A stretch of 64,000 nucleotides of DNA from Aporrectodea caliginosa. Its lineage: Eukaryota > Annelida > Clitellata > Crassiclitellata > Lumbricidae. Below the pieces are notes generated by a model. That model saw only the letters and a list, made by a program, of their open reading frames with translations, ran no database searches and was not told the DNA's origin. The translations under genes and the position numbers were made by a program. The DNA lies in contig JACEVL010000018.1 in the NCBI GenBank assembly GCA_020284085.1, forward strand, positions 180,001 through 244,000, given 5' to 3'. How positions within the stretch are numbered: position 1 is the stretch's first letter; every line of letters begins with the position of its first letter. This document shows positions 21,407-34,253 of the stretch, piece by piece.

Positions 21407-24400
21407 TCAATTAGCAAAGTAGTTTCTTAGTGTAGAGGCCTCGTTTGCCATGTCGTCTTCTGTCCGCCACTGTGATTCCTTCACATTTTTGTCGTGTTTC
21501 TCGAGCTGCAAACAAAATAACAACAATGGCTTTTATGTGACAGATTTTTACGTCAGTATTCTGTTAACACTTTCAATGCCAAATAATTTGTTTGAAGTTT
21601 GGGCTGTAAACTGAATATTTTGTGGAAAGGTCCTTTTACTGAAAGATATCAAAACTGTTCTTTTTCTATAATCATGTTAAAATTTAAAATGTATGCCTAG
21701 AGAATGTTTGACAGTGTATGAACACTCCGTGTCACTTTATAAGTGATATATAAGGTTCTAGTTATCAATCGCATGTATCAGTAAAGTCACACTGTTTGCA
21801 ACATGTGACGCAGTTTATTCAGCCTGCTGTTATAAATCACATAGACCTACCGTACTTGTATTTCATCTCCTCATATCTGACTGGAAAATGATATTCAGTC
21901 ATTGTTTGCATGAACCACCAAGAGATGTCCCAAGTCTTACATCCTGCCACACTAGTGTAATCATAGCATCAGCACTGGATCGTCTCTACTATCGAGGTCA
22001 TCTGGCTTCAGCTGCAGTGGGCTAAACCCATGTCATTAGGTGTTCTTAACTTGCCCAGAAATGACACTAATTCATCTATTTTGCAAAGTTTGCAAAGTCT
22101 TTTATATACAACATACAACAACATATCAGAGGTTGTAAACTTCTAAGTCTGTCTTTTAGTAACTGAAATTGAGGAACATACCTTTTCATAAATATCATCT
22201 GACTTCGGAAAGTCACCAGGTTTTCGAGGTAGAATGTGAACGTGCACGTGCTGACAATGAAATAAAATCACCTAGTTGTATCAAGTTCAAAATAATTATA
22301 TCAATGGTTCTAGCAAAAAATTATTGTGCAACTTCTCAATAGTTGGTAGAAAAAAACTAGTCAAGACTTTACAAGACTTGGTACTGACAAAGTCCAGTAG
22401 ACCTGAAACTTTGTGCAATGGGACTTTATGTCCCACTGCACAAAGTCTCGGGTCTACTGAACTTCACTTCCTGCTCTACCATTTCTCAACCGAGTTAGTT
22501 TTATAAATTCAGTTCTTGTGTGGTCAGGCTGACCTTCATTTACAACACCCAGAATCAAGACACAAATTTTAGGTTTTTAGCAGTATATGACTCTACTTGA
22601 CAGTAGCATATTTTCACAGTCACCTGACAGTAGCGTATTTTCACACAGTCACATGGTACATCAACCGAGTTCAGTTACAGTGTAACTTCAGTATGTCAAC
22701 TTTGTTATTCTGAACTTTCAGTTATTATAGCGAACAACAGTTGATGGCCCGGCAACAGCCAATGCAAACAAATACAGAAAATCCTTTATTGAACTTGCAT
22801 ATATCAAAGTTCCACCAACAGCAAAAGCATTTTCAAGTTCTTATTGAACTTTGAACTATTAGCTACCAGGTATATCAAAGTTATAAGACCACCTGCAATG
22901 TCCTGCTCTTGGTCTAGTTTTACCTGACTGATGCTTTGTTTCCCTTCTGGCTTCAGGCATGAGATATGTTAATGCATCTGTATGTCTAGGCCTGTTAACT
23001 GAGGTATGACCTGGAATGGCCTCCCTCTGGTCCTCCGCTCCCTTCCTAGAACCCCTTCTCAGACATTCCTCTCTCAACTTAAAATGGTCCTATTTGGCCG
23101 CGCTGGGGTTGGGAGCGCCTCTGAGTAGTTCCCTTGAAGAGGCGCTATATAAATTCAAGTAATGAAATGAAATTCAAGTAATGAATGATAGGTGTATTCT
23201 TATCTCACTCTTGTACCTCAGTTTACCTCATTAACTTTATCTTACTGGCCTATATTCTAGATCCTTTGAAAGAGGAGCATTTCTTGGACCACTTTACGTA
23301 GGCCTATGTGTACTTAGTCTTCATTACCGCCTCTGATACAAGAGTGCAATTTAAAAAAGTTGGAACTCTGTTTATAGAAAGTTATTTGGTTTAAATAAAT
23401 GGGAATCTGTTAAAGGCTTCATTTGTGGCTTTGGTTGACTAGACTTACATCACATTATTAAGAAATATTGCATAATGTTCTATAGGCGACTAGTTTATTC
23501 AACATCTGATTTTCTCCAGGATATTGAACGGTAAATTTAGTTGCATAAACAACCTTTACGAACATTTTCACAGTCTGTGCGTTTGACTTAAGTTTGTTCA
23601 GATTTGTGTATGTATGTTGTGACGTTTGATTTGTTTCTGCCTTCAGGCGTAATAAAGTACTGATTATAATAAAGTGGCACCATGGAATTCTTACTTTTCA
23701 GAGTCTCTAGGTCTGGAATTTAGGTAAGTAAATTGATGCCAAAGTACAAAAAGTGACATACGAGTAGTAGAGTACATGTAGCCTTAATTGACGAACCCGT
23801 AAATGGATCAGTTTTTCAGTTCACTTTTTCTTATGCCTTAAGTCAGTCTGGAAACTTAAACATCTGTTATTCAACCGTCAGGTAAAACTAGGCAGGTCAA
23901 AAGTACCAAGTGGCAGAGTGGCCCTGCCACTTTGATATATCTGTTAGCCCATAGTTCAATAAGGAGTGAAAAAATGCCTTCACAAAACACAAAACTTTTA
24001 TATATGAACATTAAGTAAAACACAGTTATAGTTGTATGCATTTGCACTGGTTGTGGTCCGGCCATCAACTGTTGTCCAATACAACCAGAAGTTTGCAAAA
24101 CTCAAGTTCAATACACCAAAGTTATACTGCACCTTAAGCCTTAATCTTATACCAGTTTGGCTCAAGTGGCTGTGTAAAAAGAACTGCTGCTATTCTTCTA
24201 CCTTGACAGTCTGTCCAGCCTCTGGTCCATCTTGAAGGGCAACAGTCAATGAAGATGCACTGTGGTGTTTCTCAATCACCCTGGAAACTTTCTGAACGAC
24301 AATGAAGAGATCAGACACTTCAGCCGGTGTCAAATCAGACAGCCTTTCAGCGAGTCTCATTGGTGCGACAAGAACATCTAAGCAACTTTAGTTAAGGTAA

Positions 24401-27400
24401 TGACTTCTACAGAATAAACATTAGTACAATACAGCACCCAGATCCCAAACTAGAACAGTATATATTATGTGATGCAGCATACTCAGTCAACAGTCATATT
24501 TTACAGTCATAGATTTCAGTGGACTAAAAGACTCAAAGAATCTTATGTTACCAGTATCACTGAGTCTCTGAGCCACTTGAAATGTATCCCAATATTAGAA
24601 TTTTAATATGAGCACTGTGTAATGGATACGACCTGGAACAACTGGCTTGCGATTAACAAAGGCAAATGAAACAGCTGAGCGGTAGAATAGACAGGAATTT
24701 TTTATGGTGTGGCCACCAAAGTTGTACTCAGGTTGCGAGTCCAGATCAGCTGTAGACAAGAGCAAATAAAGTTCCTGAATATATTCAAAAACACCAAGCA
24801 AATATACATTAGACAGTATATATTATGTATGCAAGCACGTATGTATATATCTGAAAATTTACAGAGCAACTTAAGAAAAGAACCTATCAAAAAGTGCTGT
24901 TTATTTCTCAGTGAGAACATAATCAGATTTATTAGCAGACAGAGGCTACACTGATCAAAGTAAACACTATTACAATATAACTTAACCAAGGAATCTTCTG
25001 ACTTGGGGCAGAGTACTGGCACTAAAAGACAATTACCAATACTCTAAAAGTCTAAACTTGCAACTGACACAATGACTCAAAACTAATAATCACACCTTTT
25101 AAATTACAGAACAATTCTGCAGTGGTACACTGCAAATGTCACAAAGAGTCCATGATGGCAGCAACTCACCTGATGATAAAGGACCGACAGGGCCATACAG
25201 ATCAAGTCTTTTATGCAATATGACTGGCATCTCCAATCTTCGCTTATTTAGCAGTGCCAAGTCAATTTCTGCAACGCATACATCCGGTTTGTCGTGGCAT
25301 TCAGCGATTATGCTACCCCACGGATCAATGATCTGAAACAAAATACCGTATCTTTCATACCCTAGTATCACCTATTGCATGACTAGACCACAGAAACACG
25401 CTACATGCACAATCAGTAAGCCATCAGTAAACTCCAGGTGCTAGTTCACAGCCAACTTTTTTGTCAGCCTAGAAATACAGACACTTGATTGCATTATAAA
25501 CTGTAATCTAGCGTATCTATTTATCGATTCACTAACAACTGCTTCTGCTGCCTTTATTGATTACTTCACCATCGTATCGGATGCCCCCTAACCATTACAC
25601 AAGAACCTCAGGAAAATTGCCTAATAAATTTGCTCGCATTATTATCTGAACATGTGTTCTGGAATACACTGCAAACCATTTGGAATTTCCTAGTTTTATT
25701 AAGCACTTCACCTCCCAACAAGCGATTCCAGTTGGAATTGTGAAGAAGATGGATACGTAAGTATTTCTGCATGATTACCTTAACCAAAAGTGGATCAATT
25801 AAGTGCTGTGCTATAGACATAATACAACTTGACCATTAACAGCTGTTGTGATTAAACACTAGTAGCGATGTCCTTCAGGCCGGTAACTCGAGCTTTATAC
25901 GGTAGTAGCTCAGGCAACAGACACACCACACAGAGCAATTCATACATGATCTTTGTGCTGCCACCACAGCCTCTGTCTGCAACTTTGAATTGATATCTCC
26001 TCTACATGTTGCAATGGCAACCAAAGTATGCCAGATGCCAAATGACATTCACATAGAAACTTATCAAACACACCAAAAACTCTGTTAACCAACTGAAGAT
26101 AAATAAAAGCCATTGAATTCATATGTGCATAGTTACTGACCATAGCGTGGCCATATGAACTTCTCTTTGCTGTGTGTTTTCCGGTCTGTGCTGCAGCTAT
26201 GACGTAACATTGGCTTTCAATTGCTCGACATCGAAGCAAAGTCTACAGACAAAGTAATTAATTAATGAACAGTCACTTGCTACCTTTGACAGTCACCTTA
26301 GGGAAACAACAGCACAACAGATAAACACAATGAAGCATAGTAAAAGACATCTGGTATGCCAGCCGATTGCAATCAATTTCAAGTAGCAATTTATTTGCTA
26401 CATATAATTTATATTGTAGGTGACATAAATGATAGATTGACTTGCAAATTTTAGATTTATGTACTATACAATGCTGATATTACTATTCATGCATAAAAAA
26501 TGTCTTACATTTTCTCACTTGAGATCATGTAATATTATATATATTTTAAACAATTACAAGTTTAAATATCTGAAATTTTAATATACTGTTGAAAAGAGAA
26601 AGCTGGTATGGTATTCATATTAAGCACTTTACCTCCCAGTGAGCCATTCCAGTTGGAATCGTGAAGGCAGATGGATATGTAAGTATTTCAGCGCCTTGAT
26701 TGCGAAGAGCAACTGCCATTTCAGGAAATCGCATATCATAGCACTTTCATCATTCTCAGTTATGGAAACCAACCACAAGTCAAACATTTGATGCCTAAAA
26801 ACATCACTCCTGAAATCAGAGCAGTTGTATCCAGTACAATTTGAGGGGTAGACGTCTACCTGAAAGGTAGTGGTGTCTACCATGAAAGCCAATACCTGCA
26901 TCTTAGTCAGAAACCAAAGAATATGCAGAACGTAATAAGTAAAAATTTAACTCGTATCTAAATGCAAATTATTATCAGCAACATATCCTTTTCATCCAAT
27001 TTCTTTTCAAAATCCAAGAGCTAGTTATTGAATGGTGCCATTTTCTTCTGTCCTCTATCTTTCAGTTCAGGAAACCAACCAACGTGGATTTTTAGTGCAA
27101 TTGATATCAAGCAGATGATGCATTATTGCAATATTCATTAGCATTACACGTGTTATCAAGTGAGAATATATATGAAATAATTAAACACAAAAGATACAAT
27201 AGCCATTCCGACTCTGCCCACGGGAGTGACAACTGGAGGCTCAATCTTTGTTCCTGGTGTGATGTAGTCTGATTCACGAATTACTGCACCACCAGGAATT
27301 TCAACATCAAAGAGGTGTGTCTTTCGATATACACCCTTCACATCACCATTGTTGTCAATCACCAAATGAGTATTATACACATGTGATGCATCACCTATTT

Positions 27401-30006
27401 TAGGCTACAATACAAATTACAAACCAGCTGCATACATACCAGTCCAGAATATATGCACATAGTGCCAGATTCACAATGCTACAAAAAATTGGAAATAGAT
27501 TTGATGGGATAAAGAAAACACAAATATACAGAACTTCTCTACCATTCTAAATACCGAAATGTAAGTGCAAATTAAACCACTTAAAAGGAATCATGCCTAA
27601 GTGCTGTCACACCAAAATCAAGCAGTTGTCAAAAACCAGGAACATAGCAGACACAAAAATATAGTGTATATGGAAATTAGTTCTTGAAGAGGAACGTAGA
27701 TAGGCCTATAATGTTTAAAGCTATCATCAGAAAGCTACATGGTGTGAACTGTACAAACTTTTACTATTGATGTCAACAGCCTTTCATGCCATAAGATGTC
27801 GTTAAACTACCAGAAACCAGAATCCATCCACTCATCCAAGCAGTCAGCCTCACCTAAAATACGCTGGTCACAACTGAAAATTATGCACTTCACACTCTCA
27901 AGTCTATGGATTGGTCTTGATTAAACTGACTGAAATCTAGTACCTGTACTTATGTGTTAGATCAAGTTGCAACCATGTAACCCAATACCTTCTCATGGAA
28001 GCCACCAACCGACAGCCAGACTCCCAATCTGTGAGCCAAAGCTTTGTATTGACCTACAGTGTGTCCGTCGATGGGCTCAGCAAGTTCCACAGCCTGCGTT
28101 CGAGTTTCACTTACATAATCGGCTGCTTCTGGCACAAATACCATCTAAAACCAAAACAACTAGAACTCAACTGTTGCACGAAAATCTACAATATTATGCT
28201 ACAAGTTTGCAACACTAGTTCCAAGTAATTTGAACAAATGCACTTTCATCAACTGATGCAAGTTGCTCAACATTGCCACTCGATCATGAGTTTTGTAGGT
28301 ATATCTACTACAGCAGTCGTCTCAAACTCTTGGTCTGCAGGCTAAATTTGCCTGTGGTCAGATTTTTTGCCCATGACTCTGTGTAATCATTTACAATTTT
28401 CAGATTATAGTAAAATCAATTAATTTTTTCATTTTATTGATTATGTCTACTGATAAGTTTAGCCAGATATATATCTTTGTTTCACTGTTCTGTGCTAAAT
28501 AACCTTCAATATAAATATTCTGCACTATACAAATTCAATACATGATTGTTTTCACATGTATTCTGCTTTTACATAACCTTACAAAGTGACACGGCATGTG
28601 GCTAAGTCAAGTGCTTGTTTAAAAAGCCTCATGGAAGAGATTTATGCTTAATGATATTAAAAACAAGGAAGTTCCTGAGCTCTACAATCCCATATTTAAT
28701 AGTAATCTTGCCTTTCTGGCAAATATAAGTGCACACTTGAACACTCTTAACTTGAATTCACAGAACAGACAGCAGATTGCAATGCAGTTCTACATTCAAA
28801 TTCAACTTTTACAGCTACACTGAACCTATGGACAACAAGCATTAGTAGTTCTTGTAATTTTGTTCAGTTTGAGCTATTTGATCTCTTAACAGACTAGAAA
28901 CTCAAACTCTGCAAAACCAGGAAAACATTTGAAAAAGATTTAAGGATTTCACCACTATTGCACCCTAGTTCCACCTGTTTTCTATGCCACTTGCAACTGA
29001 AACAGAAACTGCTTCCAAAGATATTCAAATGGAGTTCATGACCTCGATTATGAAAGCATTTTAAACAGAAATACATTGAGGCATGAATTCCGGAATTTTA
29101 CACATATTTGTCTCTTGAAAGGTTTCTAAAATCCACTCTGTTTTACCAAGATTAAGTTCATTTTTTCAATCATGAAGTTTAACAAACTGTCATCCTGGAA
29201 TGGAAAGGAACCTGATAAGCATATGCAAGTGACACTAAGACTGGCCTCATCACAGCAGATACAGCCTGAAATGTAAGGCCTAGTTGAGGCAATACACTCC
29301 CATTTTAGCGGCAAAAGTGAACATCTGCAATTGCTACAAGCCTTTCTTAAAGCTTTAAGTGGAAGATTTCTGTTTTGAAATAATTGCAAGATTAATTTTT
29401 GTAAGTTACTCATGTTTTCTTCCACAGTTTCAGTTTAATCTATGGATTTTAGCATTCTATTTTCTGGCCCTCAAATTGGTGTTTTGAACCCTTGTTTGGC
29501 CCTCGGTTTCAAGTTTGAGACCACTGTTCTATAGCTACCATTATTAACAGATCCATAGGCATGCCTGGCATTGTCCCTCCCATCTGAGAGTGTATGAAAG
29601 CAGCTGGTGTGGCCTCTGAATCTTCCTTCTACTGGTATTTGCAGAGTTAGCCAATTCTTACTGCTGTGGCCGTAAGAATAGAACATGATCACAGTCTGCT
29701 CCACAGACAAGTAACATAATTTGGGTTAACACCAGATGAAGGGTTCCATAACCCATATATACCTAAAGTAGAAGTGTGAATGAGATAGAGTAAATCCATA
29801 CATTTGTAGCAGTCCAAGGCATTAGTGTCATAGGCTAAGGTGAAATGCATAGAATAAGATATAAAAAAAACCTGTGCTCCTCGTAGCTTAGCCCTTTCAA
29901 CCAAAGCAGACAGCTGGGCAAGTGTGGCTTCCTTGTCTGGGGTTGAAGTCATCTGGACTACACCAACTACTGGCTTCAGAACAGCAAGGTCTTTCAAAGA
30001 TGTCAT
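21407..30006 (-). CDS. NitFhit: NitFhit: nitrilase-Fhit fusion, 10 coding exons, 445 aa from the first visible Met
   Basis: The N-terminal half is a NIT1-like C-N hydrolase (deaminated-glutathione amidase family). The C-terminal half is Fhit, a HIT-family diadenosine triphosphate hydrolase. Exons on the minus strand: 30006-29872, 28144-27989, 27404-27198, 26743-26633, 26242-26141, 25332-25170, 24749-24630, 24377-24202, 22250-22182, 21505-21407. The frame is open throughout. The nitrilase triad is present: Glu51 (FVPEAADY), Lys125 (YRKTHLF) and Cys167 (CYDMRFPE). The Fhit part begins near [11 protein letters not shown] and holds [25 protein letters not shown] and [10 protein letters not shown], with catalytic His393. 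It ends [18 protein letters not shown], as Fhit does. Fly and worm NitFhit are 440-460 aa. The exon 1 donor GTTTTT is weak. The frame is open upstream of Met1 to an acceptor at 30030-30029, so a 5' exon is likely. Confidence 0.95.
22390..22464. repeat. 35-bp-stem hairpin in NitFhit intron 8
   Basis: Left arm AAGTCCAGTAGACCTG..TTTGTGCAATGGGAC, loop TTTAT, right arm GTCCCACTGCACAAAG..GGGTCTACTGAACTT. A few mismatches. It may be a small foldback element or a structured RNA. Confidence 0.85.
22930..23190 (+). mobile_element. CR1-like LINE 3' end, type A tail
   Basis: Frames give [12 protein letters not shown] and [22 protein letters not shown] sequence, then GGAGCGCCTCTGAGTAG, GAGGCGCTATATAAATTC and a (AAGTAATGA)n end. 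In NitFhit intron 8. Confidence 0.7.
25690..25775 (-). pseudogene. Decayed duplicate of NitFhit exon 4
   Basis: About 80 bp between NitFhit exons 5 and 6 closely matches the 3' part of exon 4 and its splice-donor flank, on the same strand. GAAATACTTACRTATCCATCT, TTCCAACTGGAAT and the post-exon AAGTGCTTAAT are all recognisable. One base is missing inside TATCCATCT(G)CCTTC, which shifts the frame, and the donor GGTAAAG has become GGTGAAG. Upstream of the match, similarity fades before the exon's catalytic-Cys end. It cannot substitute for exon 4. It looks like the remains of a local exon duplication. Confidence 0.8.
28314..29526. mobile_element. Decayed hAT-like element in NitFhit intron 1
   Basis: Left end CAGTCGTCTCAAACTCTTGG, right end (reverse complement) CAGTGGTCTCAAACTTGAAA. 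The flanking octamers TACTACAG and TTCTATAG agree at 6 of 8 bases, as expected for an old 8-bp target duplication. The 1.2-kb interior, read on the minus strand, is stop-ridden. It may derive from a transposase of the kind domesticated as ZBED/GTF2IRD2-type genes, but that part is a weak impression. Confidence 0.6.
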
Positions 30007-30028
30007 CTTTAATGGTTTATCAGCCTTG

Positions 30029-31290
30029 ATACTAAAAGAAAGTCATCAACTCAAATCAAAAGCCAGTATATGTAATTATGTATGTACCAATAATCCTATA
30101 TATACTTGTAGTTAATGTTACATTTGTATCAGTCAAAAGATTTATTAAATCACAGCAACAGCTATAACAAGTCTTGCAAACAAAACTTGGATTGGAGATA
30201 TTGAGACAGTGTATTTGCTACTTGCTACGCTCACATTTTCTGTGTTATATGCATGATTACTTTTAACACGTACATATACCATAAAGTAACTGTTTGCCAT
30301 AACAGTCATCTGTTACATAACATACATGGTGCAACAGCACAGCAGCCAACAAATCTGACCAGTACAGAAAGATAGTTACAATCTGTTGCACTGGGATCAA
30401 ATAGCAAACTGAGCTACAATATGAGCACAAAAGAGTTTACACTTGACAGAATCCTGCCCTTATAAGTTAATGCTATGGTGGAGCTTAGAATCAAAACCGT
30501 TGTTCAGGATTTGCTTACCGGTATACAACTGACCTGCTAAGTGATCTTACATACTGATGCTGTACAGCTAACACTGGTGATCAACAATGTTAAAATCCAT
30601 GTTTGCTAAAACTCTAAGTTTTACTGCTAGCATGGCAACCAACTGCATCCAAAAACTTGTGTATTAAAATTTTAAGTTATGCCACATATCAGATCAAGAA
30701 ACATTAAATCTGCATTTAAACTGAAAGATCTGTCAACTCCAAGACCATGCATCTAAATATAATACGTAAAGAGTCACTCCCAAAATGAACATACCTAATT
30801 AGCTATCAGAAACAGATCCCTATAGAAATTCCTGTAAATCTGCAGCACTAATGAATAAGTTGGTGCTCTGTACTTAGCTTCTGAGTAGCACTTAAGAAAT
30901 TGTTTTAATTAACGATTATGATTTGGTAGTAATTTACTCTAACTACTAAATGGCAGGGCAAGGCCTACATATATTTAAAATTGCCAGTTAGTTAGTTAAT
31001 TACCTTTGGTTACTATATGTTACAGAATTGATCTGCAGAACAGTTCTTAACTGTCTGAAACAACATTGGGTTCGTAACTGAGAAATGAGCCACATTCAGT
31101 AATGTGCAAATACTTTCTTCTGAAACAATCAAACAATTCTTAAGTTATGCAGATTACAGGAACTTGCTCACATGATGTTTTGCTGTTAATGGAAAAATGC
31201 ATAATCAAATATTTCAGCACTGCATAAATGCTGTGTCATAAAGATCATCTAAGAACCAGACACAGTATCGACATCCCAAACTTCTGAGAT
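30029..31290. other. Presumed NitFhit 5' region
   Basis: AT-rich sequence. A LINE type B tail trace is near 30850-30915. No exon convincingly joins NitFhit here. Confidence 0.4.
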
Positions 31291-31299
31291 ACAAGATGC

Positions 31300-31555
31300 A
31301 TAAGTTGCGGCACTTTTGCATGGTTGAATTAGTTGTTCTCTGTGCATGCACTTCGACACCGCAGCATCGTGCTTTTTCAGTGGTTGGGACACCCACCTGG
31401 AATAGCCTCCCTTTTGGAACTATGTCTTGTCCTAGCAAGGGATTCTGAACACACTTTCTATACTTGAAACTGTTCTTTTCTGCCGAGGTTGGACCAGGAG
31501 TAGTTATTTTTGGAGAGGTGCTATATAAATGCTCTGAATGAATGGATGACACCTT
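31300..31555 (+). mobile_element. CR1-like LINE 3' end, type A tail
   Basis: Frames resembling FSVVGTPTWNSLPFGTM and LKLFFSAEV precede GAGAGGTGCTATATAAATGC and GAATGAATGGATG. Confidence 0.65.
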
Positions 31556-31984
31556 ATGTGGTGATTTGTGGAGCTTAAAGCCATTTTCCTAATCTACATT
31601 GGATAATGTGGTTGAAAAAACAAGACTTGAGTTCTCTGTACAATCAGAAACTATTGTAGACAGTTTACCCATTCGTGAAAATTATTCACTTAAACGTGAG
31701 CAGCCAATGCAATGATCTGGGCCATTTGTCCATGCAGAGAAAGCTAGAATAAATAATGGATAAATAATTTTTCAAGGGCATCTCGCTATGCTGATGTTGC
31801 TATCCGAATGTTATCCGGCTTCATAAAAGACGCCATCTGGCAACTCTAAACCGTGCCTTCTTGGTAATCCATACATAACACCAGTGCTAGGGTTGCCACC
31901 TCTCCCGGATTGGGCGGGAGTCTCCCGTATTTCGTAGGAGGTGGCACCCCTAAACACCACAGCAAATTAGGCAATATTACAAAG

Positions 31985-32250
31985 GACCTCCACAATAGCG
32001 ATAGCGCATTGGATAACATCTGGCACAGAGAGCGAGAGGTACCGAGTTCGAGCCCCCATTGGGCGGATATGCTTTGTAGGCTGCTATTAGCGCCGTTGAT
32101 TGCAGGCTGTCTGTTCTGTTAGTAGTTAAGATTAAAATTGCATAACATGTAAATGTACAGCGCAGTGCGTTTGTCAGGCGCTTCAATAAAGAAAAGATTA
32201 TTATTATTACTATTACTATACTATTACTATTATTATTATTATTATTATTA
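31985..32250 (+). mobile_element. tRNA-like SINE with (TTA)n tail
   Basis: Head GCGCATTGGATAACATCTGG with a box-B-like GAGTTCGAGCCCCC (32042-32055), then a body reaching TCAATAAAGAAAAGATTATT and a TTA repeat. The tRNA-like head plus microsatellite tail is typical of SINEs. Confidence 0.6.
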
Positions 32251-32391
32251 TACAATAACACCTTGAACACAGACGACACTCACTGCAGAATCAAACTTAC
32301 TACACAACCATAATAAACTTCCAAACAAAAATTATATACACATGTTTAACTAAATGTTAAGCAGGCCCTACTATACAGCTAGCATCTAAAT

Positions 32392-32481
32392 AAGAAGAAG
32401 CCTGAAGCATACCTAGATAAGTAAGTAAGTAAGTCGATACTTACTTACTTACTTATCTAGGTATGCTTCAGGCTTCTTCTT
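32392..32481. repeat. Perfect 43-bp inverted repeat, 4-nt loop
   Basis: The left arm AAGAAGAAGCCTGAAGCATA.. (32392-32434) and right arm (32439-32481) are exact reverse complements around CGAT. GTAA/TTAC units lie next to the loop. Confidence 0.95.
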
Positions 32482-32589
32482 CAAAGAACGGAATTTGTGA
32501 TAACTAACATTCACAGAATAATATTCACGCATAATTAATGAAAGAAACTCCAGTTTCTTATGTTACTTTACGTACTTACCAGAGCAAAA

Positions 32590-34250
32590 GTCAACCTTAA
32601 CATGCACTTTAGCAAGGGGCAACGATCATAACACACTGGGACTCTACGTTTAAAGGAATAGAAAGCCGTCAAATTAGATTTTCGGTTTGCAGTAAAAAAA
32701 TATGGCGACACCTGTGCTCTGGGTAGTAAACGCCAACGCGCTCTGACAACTGACTGACAACTTGTGCATAATTATAACAATTAACAGCAATTATAACTTG
32801 ACTATTACATATCGGTGCATTGACTAGGGAACAGAGGAGACCCAAAAGGGGCACAAGCCCCGCTTAATTAGGGTCACCCTTTTTAACAATAATAATAAAT
32901 TATGGCTGGTTAGTCAGTTGCAAAGAAAGAAATAGGTTCAACTCAATAATGTTCTTAACTAAAATTAATAATAACGTTGCAATTAACTGCGTTTTTGTCA
33001 GATTGTTTTTCTCAATAAACGAATATATAGCCTATATAATTATGTAGGCTATAATGAATATTTTCACTCTTTAAACCTTTGTGGACTGCGGTCAGCCGTA
33101 GGCCTGCTTTAACTTACGTTTAGGCTAATTTGAAAGAGAAGAAAGAAGATCTTTCTGTGGCTTTCCTGAGAACAAGAAATTTTACGAGTTACAGCTGGGA
33201 CTGTTATTACAAATAATAGTCCCAGCTAGTTGCAGTTTAGCCTAAACGGCTTTCGAGTAGGCCTAGGCCTAATTTAAACTGCGGAAATATGCATGTTTCT
33301 GTATCGTTTTTTATAGGGCCTACCCGGTTGCTGGGATATCCCTGTCAGCACTCTCATTTAGGTTCTATATTATATATGGATCATATGGATCTATAGAACC
33401 CACCTGTGTAGTCGAAGTGGGACCTATATGTATGACCCAACCTGTCATACCGTGTGGGCTGCCCAATTGAACCCATAATAATGGGGGACTCTGTGAGCAG
33501 TTCCTTTAAGCGGCGATAGGCGTCGCCAGTATGTGATGTGGTCAAACTTTAGACAACTTTAGCGTAAATAAACCATAGACATCATATATTAAATGTAAGA
33601 TGTCTATGAAATAAACCTACCGCACAACAGAGCACACATTTTACCTAGAGTAGCCAAACTATATCCCATCCTGGCGCCACCTATAGCAGCCATTTTTACA
33701 GAGTCCCCCATTATTATATGCCTTCTTTATGGACCCCTAAGTTGCCCTTACGGGGCTTTGTTGTCACCCATCAAGGCAAGCTGGCTGTTTTTTTAAAACA
33801 AATTAGCAGTCTTTTGTTTGGATCTGTTTCACATTCGCGTCTGTACGTGTGTGTTACTGTAAAACCAGAACCAGCGTGCTTAAGGAACTGCTGAATGTAG
33901 GCCTGTGATCGAGTATTCACATTAAAATCCAGTTTTGCGTAAAAATTTATTCTCACGCTTTTCAGCAGCTGTAGGTGGATAGGCCTATATACTGCTGATT
34001 TGAATAAAAAATTGCCATGCACGCAAAGTATAGGCTCTGCTCGAGATTTTTATCCTCTTATGTGGAAAATCAAGTAGGCCTACCGGTAGGCCTACTGGTT
34101 GCAAGTCACGCCATGTAAGCTTTATGAGAAGGCGGTGTTGATCATAATTATAGCCTGATTTTTTTATCGGTTTATGTGTTAAAATCGGCTCATAAATTAG
34201 GCCCCTAAAGTCTGTTCTAAATTATGATCTGTTCTCAATGTATGGCCTAC
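32590..34250. other. Gene-free stretch with small hairpins
   Basis: Contains AGCTGGGACT..AGTCCCAGCT (33196-33230) and CATAGACATC..GATGTCTATG (about 33571-33608). Many TAGGCCTA copies. No exon recognised. Confidence 0.5.
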
Positions 34251-34253
34251 CCG

